Below, one piece after another: positions 1 to 5,921 of a stretch of 9,545 nucleotides of DNA (position 1 is the first letter of the stretch; each line of letters opens with the position of its first letter). Origin of the DNA: Candidatus Babelota bacterium (GTDB taxonomy: Bacteria; JAGOBX01); the NCBI GenBank assembly GCA_017999075.1, contig JAGOBX010000102.1, forward strand, positions 1-9,545, given 5' to 3'. A program made the translations under genes and the position numbers. Under the pieces are notes generated by a model, which worked only from the letters and a program-made list of their open reading frames with translations, was not told where the DNA came from and searched no databases.

Positions 1-723
1 GTCTTTTTCGATTTTTAAAAAATTATAATTGGAGAATGTTGCCGATTCTTTTGATTTATCGGTCTTTTTTAATATATTATTACGTATTATTTTTTTTTTC
101 ATATCAAGATACTGGAAAAAATAGGATTCATTGGTGATTTTGAAAAAATGTCTGTTTGATTTATAAAATGGTTCTCCGAACCTTACTGTAACATTGGTAT
201 CAAAATGAGATTCACCAAAGTCATTTCCTATGAAAAAGGCAAGAAATACAATATCAGGATTATATTTTAATCCTGTAGATAAAAGTAAATTGTATAGATA
301 ACCTGGACCAATCGAAGGATACCCCATATTAATTATTTCATAAGTTTTAGTATCCTGATTCAGTATTTTTTCTGTAAGAGTCCAATAATTCCCCTCATAA
401 CCGCCTGCCCAGTTAAATGAATCTCCAAGTCCGATTATCCGTTTTAAAATGCCGGATTTTTCCAATGTCCTGTTTATGTCATTGAATCCTAAATTATTTG
501 TGTGGTTAAAATAAGGCCTGACTTTAAAACCGAGTTGTTTATCAGAAATCCATAGTGAATTGTTTGACAAAAAAGGTTCTGCTAATCTGAATACAATTTC
601 TAATAAAGTTAGTAAAAATACTAATATTGTTAATAACCCGAAAAATTTTTTTAATCGTTTTGTCTTGTAAAAACTTGATATGGTTATAATTAGTAAAATT
701 ATTGCTAAAATAAAAAATTTCAT
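1..723 (-). CDS. SGNH/GDSL hydrolase-like membrane-anchored protein, partial (C-terminus beyond left edge)
   Basis: The minus-strand frame is open for 241 codons from ATG at 723-721 to base 1, with no stop. Two hydrophobic segments (residues about 2-17 and 26-46) should anchor the protein in the inner membrane; a soluble domain follows from about residue 55. That domain shows SGNH-family blocks: GLGDSF at 98-103 (block I, nucleophile Ser102), NMGYPS at 132-137 (block II Gly134) and GND at 166-168 (block III). The block V Asp-x-x-His would lie outside the window. The TNNLGFND stretch at 75-82 before block I resembles the usual lead-in of membrane-linked SGNH proteins. The family includes esterases and acyltransferases that act on polysaccharides, so the substrate cannot be told. 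An in-frame TAA at 735-733 rules out an earlier start; no good Shine-Dalgarno precedes the ATG. It is transcribed divergently from ispF. Confidence 0.8.
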   Translation of the reverse strand, partial: MKFFILAIILLIITISSFYKTKRLKKFFGLLTILVFLLTLLEIVFRLAEPFLSNNSLWISDKQLGFKVRPYFNHTNNLGFNDINRTLEKSGILKRIIGLGDSFNWAGGYEGNYWTLTEKILNQDTKTYEIINMGYPSIGPGYLYNLLLSTGLKYNPDIVFLAFFIGNDFGESHFDTNVTVRFGEPFYKSNRHFFKITNESYFFQYLDMKKKIIRNNILKKTDKSKESATFSNYNFLKIEKD

Positions 724-782
724 TGTATTTTTTTAGTGAAATCTTATAAATGAATTTAATTATGTTATTATTATAATATAGG

Positions 783-811
783 ATAGTATAAGATAATTTA
801 AATTTTTTCAA
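783..811 (-). promoter_or_regulatory. Candidate sigma-70 promoter for the SGNH gene
   Basis: Read on the minus strand, TTGAAA (811-806, five of six to the -35 consensus) is followed after 17 bases by TACTAT (788-783, four of six to -10). Transcription would start near 776 and leave a leader of about 53 bases. A perfect TATAAT at 775-770 is an alternative -10 but has no fitting -35. Chance matches are frequent in such AT-rich DNA. Confidence 0.3.
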
Positions 812-934
812 GAAATTTTATAGAATTTGTTTTCTTTTATTTAATTTTGCATTTTTTTTTAAGTTTATGTTTATGGAATTTTTTTAAAATATAGCAAGCT
901 GGAGTTTGGTTAAAAAAAATGACTTTTGACGATA

Positions 935-960
935 CGGCACTTTGTGTCGGCACTTTGTGT
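935..960. repeat. 13-bp perfect tandem duplication
   Basis: CGGCACTTTGTGT occurs twice back to back (935-947 and 948-960), and both copies are followed by C. The unit is clearly richer in G and C than the surrounding spacer. Two units do not make a satellite array. It may be a recent slippage duplication, a protein-binding direct repeat, or the edge of a dispersed element; the sequence alone does not decide. Confidence 0.75.
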
Positions 961-1094
961 CTGTCCATATTTGCTTTGCGAATCAAACGTTCATCGTATT
1001 TTTATATTTTATGTATCATATCAGAATCTGCATATATTACTGCCATAACTGGAAAAATTAAAACAGATGATGTTGTTTTTACCTCAAATTTTTG

Positions 1095-1123
1095 TTGACA
1101 AAATAAGTATTTAAAAGTATGTA
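1095..1123 (+). promoter_or_regulatory. Candidate sigma-70 promoter for ispF
   Basis: A perfect TTGACA -35 box at 1095-1100 is followed after 17 bases by TATGTA (1118-1123), a weak -10. TATGAT at 1122-1127 matches -10 better, but its spacer of 21 is too long. Either start would give a leader of about 50 bases ending at the good ispF ribosome binding site. The promoter could also serve radA and the response regulator by read-through. Confidence 0.45.
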
Positions 1124-1182
1124 TGATTTATGAAAAATGATATGCTGTTTTATCCGATTTATTAGATTTAGGAGATAATTTT

Positions 1183-1650
1183 ATGCGTATAGGATTAGGA
1201 ATAGATGTTCATTCATTTGTAAAAGGCAGAGATTTAATACTTGGCGGTGAAAAGATTGAACATCATTCAGGTCTTGCAGGACATTCTGATGCTGATGTTT
1301 TAGTTCATTCAATAATGGATGGATTGCTTGGAGCAGCGGCAGCAGGAGATATAGGAAAACATTTTCCTGATACTGATAACTCATATAAAAATATATCAAG
1401 TTTGATACTTCTTGACAGAGTCAATCTAATAATATTGTCAAAAAAATATTCTATAGTAAATATTGATTCTGTTATAATAGCGCAAAAACCTAAAATTGCT
1501 CCGTATATAGAAAAAATGCAAAAAAATATTTCAGGAGTTCTAAAAATAAACGCGGATTGTGTAAGTATAAAAGCGACTACGTCAGAGTGGCTTGGATTTA
1601 CAGGAAGAGAAGAAGGCATTATCTGTTATACATCAGTACTTCTTTCTTAA
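1183..1650 (+). CDS. ispF: 2-C-methyl-D-erythritol 2,4-cyclodiphosphate synthase
   Basis: IspF converts 4-diphosphocytidyl-2-C-methyl-D-erythritol 2-phosphate to the 2,4-cyclodiphosphate with release of CMP, in the cytosolic MEP pathway to isopentenyl diphosphate. At 155 residues it matches the family length (about 155-160), and known family members are trimers. The N-terminus GLGIDVH carries metal ligands Asp8 and His10; His42 is the third ligand. GHSDADVLVH (33-42), DIGKHFPDTD (56-65) and the C-terminal ATTSEWLGFTGREEG (131-145) are the family signature blocks. The start is fixed by a good AGGAG at 1170-1174, eight bases before the ATG. The usual partner ispD is not in the window. radA follows after 116 bp on the same strand; from memory, ispD/ispF genes often lie near radA in other bacteria. 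Confidence 0.97.
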   Translation: MRIGLGIDVHSFVKGRDLILGGEKIEHHSGLAGHSDADVLVHSIMDGLLGAAAAGDIGKHFPDTDNSYKNISSLILLDRVNLIILSKKYSIVNIDSVIIAQKPKIAPYIEKMQKNISGVLKINADCVSIKATTSEWLGFTGREEGIICYTSVLLS

Positions 1651-1693
1651 ATAAGGTTAATTAAGAATGTATTTTTTTTAATGTGAGTTTTTT

Positions 1694-1699
1694 TATAAT
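1694..1699 (+). promoter_or_regulatory. Candidate -10 element ahead of radA
   Basis: A perfect TATAAT lies in the 116-bp ispF-radA gap and would give a leader of about 60 bases. The -35 position is only a T run, so support is weak. radA may equally be read from the ispF promoter, because no convincing terminator separates the two genes. Confidence 0.25.
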
Positions 1700-1766
1700 T
1701 AATATGATTTGATTTTTGAGTTTTATCATTGAAAATCAAAAAAATATTTTAGGTTAGAAAAATTAT

Positions 1767-3119
1767 ATGGCTAAAAAAAATAAATTAAAATATTTATGCA
1801 ACGGCTGCGGTTATGAAACCAGTAAATGGTTGGGGAAATGTCCTTCCTGCGGAATATTCAATTCTTTAGTTGAAATCGAAGATGAAACAGGTTCATTGAA
1901 AAATATAAATTTTTCTGAAACATCTGTTCCTGTAAGATTGACAGAAATAAATTCAATGAGCGTAGAACGTGTGAAAACAGGCGTTTCAGAATTTGATGCG
2001 TTAACAGGCGGAGGATTAGTGAACTCATCATTAATTTTGATAGGTGGAAGTCCGGGAATAGGGAAATCCACTTTAATGCTTCAAATATTGGAAAAATTGT
2101 CGGGGAAAAGTTTGTATATAGCCGGAGAAGAATCTCCTGAACAAATAAAACTCCGCGCAGATCGTGTAAAAATCAATAATTCAAATATTGTTCTTGTTCA
2201 GGAAATAGAGATTAATAAAATTCTTGAAATATGCAAACAGCATAAACCTGATTATCTGATAATAGATTCTATACAGACAGTATATAATTCAGCAATTAAT
2301 TCTGCGCCCGGCAGTATAATACAGGTGCGCGAATCAACTCTGAAAATAATGGAATATTCAAAAAAAAATAATATAATATCTTTTATAATCGGGCATATAA
2401 CCAAAACAGGAGATTTCGCAGGACCAAGAGTTCTTGAACATATGGTGGATACAGTACTATATTTTGAAGGAGACAAATCAACTGATTTCAGAATTTTGCG
2501 GAGTGTGAAAAACAGATTTGGTTCTACGAATGAAATAGCGGTATTTGAAATGACGGAGAATGGATTATCAGGAATATCCAATTATGCAAATTTATTTTTT
2601 TTCAACAGAAAAGAAAAGGTTCCAGGGGTTGCGAACAGCGTGATAATAGAAGGAAGCAGACCTATACTTATAGAAATACAGGCATTGGTAACTTCTGCGA
2701 TATATGGTAATTCCAGAAGAATAACACGGGGATTTAACAGCAGCAGATTATCTGTTATAATAGCTATAATTGAAAAACATTGCGGAATGTCACTTATTGA
2801 TAAAGATGTTTTTGTAAATATTACAGGAGGACTTGAAGTAGAAGAACCTGCGGTAGATTTATCAGTAGCAGTTGCGATTATATCATCGGTTAAAAATAGA
2901 CCTCTTGATTTTAAAAGCGCTTTTATAGGAGAATTAGGGCTTACAGGTGAAGTCAGGTCAGTGTCGCGTGTATCAGAGAGGTTTAAAGAATGTAAAAAAA
3001 ACGGGATTTATAACTGCATTTTATCAGAAGAAAATTGTACTGAAAATAATAACAGTTCTGAAGAAAATGTTAAAACATTCCCCATATCAAATATTAAAGA
3101 AATTTTAAAATATTTTTAA
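1767..3119 (+). CDS. radA: DNA repair protein RadA (Sms)
   Basis: RadA is a RecA-like ATPase that helps process recombination intermediates, driving branch migration with RecA; it acts on DNA in the cytosol. At 450 residues it is full length (family about 450-460). An N-terminal C4 zinc finger (Cys11, Cys14, Cys25, Cys28) is followed by the ATPase core with Walker A GGSPGIGKST (93-102) and Walker B LIIDS (164-168). The RadA-specific KNRFG motif is at 248-252. The C-terminal Lon-like domain is about 290-450, with the conserved GGLEVEEPAVDLSVA block at 354-368. The ATG is preceded by only a modest AGGTTAG-type site at 1751-1757. Codons 3-5 contain a run of eight A (1773-1780). The response regulator begins 11 bp after the stop, which suggests co-transcription although the functions are unrelated. 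Confidence 0.97.
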   Translation: MAKKNKLKYLCNGCGYETSKWLGKCPSCGIFNSLVEIEDETGSLKNINFSETSVPVRLTEINSMSVERVKTGVSEFDALTGGGLVNSSLILIGGSPGIGKSTLMLQILEKLSGKSLYIAGEESPEQIKLRADRVKINNSNIVLVQEIEINKILEICKQHKPDYLIIDSIQTVYNSAINSAPGSIIQVRESTLKIMEYSKKNNIISFIIGHITKTGDFAGPRVLEHMVDTVLYFEGDKSTDFRILRSVKNRFGSTNEIAVFEMTENGLSGISNYANLFFFNRKEKVPGVANSVIIEGSRPILIEIQALVTSAIYGNSRRITRGFNSSRLSVIIAIIEKHCGMSLIDKDVFVNITGGLEVEEPAVDLSVAVAIISSVKNRPLDFKSAFIGELGLTGEVRSVSRVSERFKECKKNGIYNCILSEENCTENNNSSEENVKTFPISNIKEILKYF

Positions 3120-3130
3120 TTTAATAAGAA

Positions 3131-4522
3131 ATGACTGATAAAACATTAAATTTATTAATTGTTGAAGACGATAAAAATATATTAAATATAATAGAAACAG
3201 TTTTAAAAAAGTATTACAATGTATTTTCGGCATATTGCCTTAAAGACGCGCGTAGAATAATTAATGATAATTATCTTGATATAATTATTCTTGACGTTAA
3301 CCTGCCTGATGGAAATGGCATATCATTTATTGACGAAGCCAAGAAAATATTCGACGATTTAATAATAATAATGGCAACTGCCAACAATAATATCCGCGAT
3401 GCTATAGAAGCTATGAAAAAAGGTGCTGATGATTACCTTGTAAAACCGTATAACCTTGACGAATTGAAAATAATTCTTGAAAAATGTATAGAAACAAAAA
3501 ACTTAAAAAAACGTGTGGAAATTCTTGAATCGGAAATTGATTATCTGTCGCCTTACAGACAGATAATAGGTTCGAGTTCAGGATTAAAAAAAGTGTTCGA
3601 GAAAATCAAATTGATTTACGATAAAGATGTAACAGTAATTATACGTGGCAGCAGCGGAACAGGAAAAGAATTGATAGCAAGGGATATACATTTGAATTCA
3701 AACAGGAGAAAAAAACCGTTTGTAGCAGTAAACTGCGCTGCAATACCTGAAACATTAATTGAAAACGAATTGTTTGGTCATTTGAGAGGATCCTATACCG
3801 GGGCATATGGATTTCAGCGCGGTAAATTTGAAATAGCTGCTGACGGAATTATTTTTCTTGATGAAATAGGTTCATTATCATTAAATTCGCAAGTAAAGAT
3901 TCTTAGAGTTATTCAGGAAAAAAAGTTTATGAGGCTTGGAGACAATAAAGAAATAGAAACAGAATCAAGAATTATAGCTGCGACTTCAGTTAATCTTGAA
4001 AATGCGGTAAAACGCGGGTTATTCAGAGAAGATTTATATTACAGATTGAATGTTTTTCCTGTGTTTTTACCTGATTTGAAAGAACGTAAAGAAGATATTC
4101 CGGAATTGATAAAATATTTTGTTAAACAATTTAATAAAAAATATGATTTGAATATTGAATCAATGGATCAAAGATTGGTTGATGTTATGATTGAGTGTGA
4201 TTGGAAAGGAAATGTAAGAGAACTTGAAAATACTGTTGAACAGATGTGTTTGCTGAGCGAATCAACTGTTATAACAGAGGAAATATTGTTGAAAAGCAGA
4301 CAGTTTGAACAATTGATTTATAAAGAGCAGGAAAACAATAACGCTGATGCAATATTGATTTCAGGAGATTTGGATATTGACGGATATTGGAAAAAAATTA
4401 TAGAATATCATTTAAAGAAAAATAATAATAATATTACAAAAACTGCTGAAAAATTGGGGATAACAAGGAAAACTTTAGGGCAAAAAATTAAGGCGTATAA
4501 GATAAGTATAAAATTTGAGTGA
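3131..4522 (+). CDS. NtrC-family sigma-54-dependent response regulator
   Basis: This 463-residue protein is a three-domain activator of RNA polymerase-sigma-54. The receiver (about 6-122) has the acidic pocket Glu12-Asp13-Asp14, phospho-acceptor Asp55, Thr83 and Lys105 in VKP. The AAA+ domain (about 145-385) has Walker A GSSGTGKE (173-180), Walker B GIIFLDEIG (239-247), the FREDLYYRLNVFP block (298-310) and sensor II GNVREL (360-365). The sigma-54 contact loop, usually GAFTGA, reads GSYTGA (220-225). A Fis-type helix-turn-helix occupies about 433-456. Phosphorylation by a sensor kinase should release ATPase-driven open-complex formation, but no kinase is encoded here. The gene starts 11 bp after radA with only a poor purine stretch as ribosome site, so translational coupling is possible. 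The downstream efflux pair is a natural but unproven target. Confidence 0.95.
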   Translation: MTDKTLNLLIVEDDKNILNIIETVLKKYYNVFSAYCLKDARRIINDNYLDIIILDVNLPDGNGISFIDEAKKIFDDLIIIMATANNNIRDAIEAMKKGADDYLVKPYNLDELKIILEKCIETKNLKKRVEILESEIDYLSPYRQIIGSSSGLKKVFEKIKLIYDKDVTVIIRGSSGTGKELIARDIHLNSNRRKKPFVAVNCAAIPETLIENELFGHLRGSYTGAYGFQRGKFEIAADGIIFLDEIGSLSLNSQVKILRVIQEKKFMRLGDNKEIETESRIIAATSVNLENAVKRGLFREDLYYRLNVFPVFLPDLKERKEDIPELIKYFVKQFNKKYDLNIESMDQRLVDVMIECDWKGNVRELENTVEQMCLLSESTVITEEILLKSRQFEQLIYKEQENNNADAILISGDLDIDGYWKKIIEYHLKKNNNNITKTAEKLGITRKTLGQKIKAYKISIKFE

Positions 4523-4563
4523 GTTTTATATTGATGATTAATCCGATAATTTAATTTGTTGTT

Positions 4564-4585
4564 TTTATTTTAAAAATAAATTTTT
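4564..4585 (+). terminator. Weak all-AT hairpin with T run after the regulator gene
   Basis: TTTATTTT (4564-4571) and AAAATAAA (4573-4580) are exact inverse complements, and a five-T run follows (4581-4585). The stem contains no G or C, so the hairpin would be weak and chance is a real alternative. Its position fits a unit boundary: about 40 bases after the regulator stop and just before the candidate promoter of the efflux genes. Confidence 0.25.
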
Positions 4586-4590
4586 GGAAC

Positions 4591-4599
4591 TGTTATACT
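4591..4599 (+). promoter_or_regulatory. Candidate extended -10 promoter for the efflux genes
   Basis: TGTTATACT is a TGn extended -10 followed by TATACT, five of six to consensus. No good -35 lies 17 bases upstream, but extended -10 promoters need it less. The start would fall near 4606 and give a leader of about 47 bases to the adaptor ATG. No sigma-54 site with the paired GG and GC at the right spacing was found in this gap. Confidence 0.4.
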
Positions 4600-4652
4600 T
4601 TTTATTTATCTAATTAAAATATTATTTAATAAATTCGGAGATAGTAATTGTT

Positions 4653-5819
4653 ATGAAAAAAAAAGTTGTGGCTGTAATATTTATTTGCATTTTATTTTAT
4701 GCTGGATATAAAGCTTATGTAAAACAAAGAAATAAAGAAAAGGCAAATAATTCAAGTCAGAATTCAGGGCAATCCGGTAAATCCAGGGAAAAAGCTGTTC
4801 CTGTAACTGCTGTTAAAATTGATGTGAAAGATATTGAACAAAAATTAGTGGTAACAGGAGAACAGGAACCATTGAATAGAGCTGAAATTTCTTCAAAACT
4901 TACTGGTACAATAAAGAATATTTCCGGGGCAATAGGAAAATTTGTATCCAAAAATGATGTTCTGGTAAATCTTGATGATGATGAATACAGGGAATACCTG
5001 AAAAGCGCAGAGCTGTCATATTCAATTGTTAAAGCTGCTGTTGAAAAACAGAAAATTGAAACTGAAAATTTGAAAAATCAGTTTATTCGAACTAAAGAAT
5101 TATTTAATCATAAATTAACTTCTATGGAATCTCTTGAATCGGCTGAAACGAAATACAAATCAGCGTCAGCGTCATTGGAATATAATAATGCTCAACTTGA
5201 TCAGGAAAAAAATAAAATCGATCAGGCAAAATTAAAATTAAGTTATACGGTTATATCAGCTCCGTTTGACGGATTTATTGAATCAATAAAAAGTGAAGTT
5301 GGGACAATTGTATCTCCGGGAAAGACAATTTTGACTTTTGTAGATATTTCCAGAATAAAAATAGCTGTTAATATTATGGAGAAATATTACAATGAAATCA
5401 AAACAGGACAGACAGTATCTATTTCTGTTTCAAGCATAAATCAGAATTATAACGGTAAAATCACAAATATTTCTCCAACAGTAGACCCGTCAAGCAAAAC
5501 GTTTAGAGTAGAAATCACTGTAGATAATTATGGATTTAAACTGCGTCCTGGAATGAGCGCGTCTGTAACAATATCTTTAAAAAGTTTTAAAAATGCATAC
5601 TATACGCATTCTGCGGCAGTATATAAATTGGAGAATAAACAGGGAATGTATATTATAAACGATGATAATATTGCAGAATTTGTTGAAATAGAGATAATAT
5701 CAGTTGAAAACGGGAATGTGGGTTTTATAACCAAGGAAAAATTGAATGAAAACAGCAGAGCAGTTGAACTTGGAGGACATTTGATAAAATCAGGTGATAA
5801 AGTTTCTGTTGATAAATAA
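4653..5819 (+). CDS. RND efflux periplasmic adaptor (membrane fusion protein)
   Basis: This 388-residue protein is the HlyD/AcrA-type adaptor that would bridge the inner-membrane RND pump and an outer-membrane channel. Residues 2-4 are Lys and 5-19 form a single hydrophobic segment. No lipobox Cys is apparent, so a signal-anchor is likelier than a lipoprotein. A polar Ser/Asn/Lys-rich linker (about 24-48) leads to the first lipoyl half (about 75-110), an alpha-helical hairpin (about 112-195), the second lipoyl half with SAPFDGFI (202-209), and a beta-barrel (about 236-310) with ISPTVDPSSKTFRVEI (273-288) and RPGM (298-301). The remainder is the membrane-proximal domain. GGAG at 4637-4640, 12 bases before the ATG, supports the start. 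Codons 2-4 are a run of nine A (4656-4664). The RND permease follows after 102 bp; no TolC-like gene is present. Confidence 0.93.
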   Translation: MKKKVVAVIFICILFYAGYKAYVKQRNKEKANNSSQNSGQSGKSREKAVPVTAVKIDVKDIEQKLVVTGEQEPLNRAEISSKLTGTIKNISGAIGKFVSKNDVLVNLDDDEYREYLKSAELSYSIVKAAVEKQKIETENLKNQFIRTKELFNHKLTSMESLESAETKYKSASASLEYNNAQLDQEKNKIDQAKLKLSYTVISAPFDGFIESIKSEVGTIVSPGKTILTFVDISRIKIAVNIMEKYYNEIKTGQTVSISVSSINQNYNGKITNISPTVDPSSKTFRVEITVDNYGFKLRPGMSASVTISLKSFKNAYYTHSAAVYKLENKQGMYIINDDNIAEFVEIEIISVENGNVGFITKEKLNENSRAVELGGHLIKSGDKVSVDK

Positions 5820-5831
5820 ATTCGATCCGAG

Positions 5832-5873
5832 CTGCGTAAGAAGATTGTATATGTTGAAATACACCTGACGCAG
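5832..5873 (+). other. Nested inverted repeat between adaptor and permease genes
   Basis: Outer arms CTGCGT (5832-5837) and ACGCAG (5868-5873) enclose inner arms TGTAT (5846-5850) and ATACA (5859-5863) with an 8-base loop. The segment is richer in G and C than its surroundings and is not followed by a T run, so it is not a typical terminator. It could be an mRNA structure that sets the ratio of adaptor to permease, or a small dispersed repeat. The stems are short, so chance is not excluded. Confidence 0.35.
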
Positions 5874-5921
5874 AACAGGAATAAAAAAATAACTTAGTAA
5901 AAATATTGGAATATAAAAATT

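Larger units (their letters stand above)
724..1182. other. Divergent intergenic region, no gene seen
   Basis: These roughly 460 bases separate the divergent SGNH and ispF genes. Both strands hold only very short ORFs with no recognisable product. The flanks are strongly AT-rich, while about 928-1000 is visibly richer in G and C and contains a 13-bp tandem repeat. An imperfect palindrome lies at 1018-1035 (arms ATATCAGA and TCTGcATAT, one bulged base). Candidate promoters face outwards to each side. No tRNA, rRNA or recognisable riboswitch is seen. Confidence 0.6.

Noticed and set aside
542-811. 89-codon minus-strand ORF overlapping the start of the SGNH gene
   Set aside because: It is in another frame of the same strand, has a low-complexity Asn/Ile/Phe/Lys composition and matches nothing. 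The overlapping frame carries clear SGNH motifs and is open to the window edge.
935-962. Sigma-54-like GGCAC elements in the tandem repeat
   Set aside because: At the -12 position both copies lack the GC dinucleotide. The GGCAC resemblance comes only from the repeat unit.
1060-1079. AAAACA / TGTTTT hairpin with T run as a terminator in the divergent spacer
   Set aside because: The 6-bp stem has one GC pair, no gene ends upstream of it on this strand, and the ispF promoter follows directly.
1708-1740. Hairpin TTTGATTTT / AAAATCAAA between ispF and radA as a terminator
   Set aside because: The 9-bp stem has a single GC pair and a loop of about 15 bases, and is followed by A, not T, on the plus strand. 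On the minus strand there is no following T run either.
4585-4600. Sigma-54 promoter TGGAAC-N5-TACTT ahead of the adaptor gene
   Set aside because: The -24 GG fits, but the essential -12 GC is replaced by CT, so it does not meet the consensus. The same bases fit an extended -10 promoter better.
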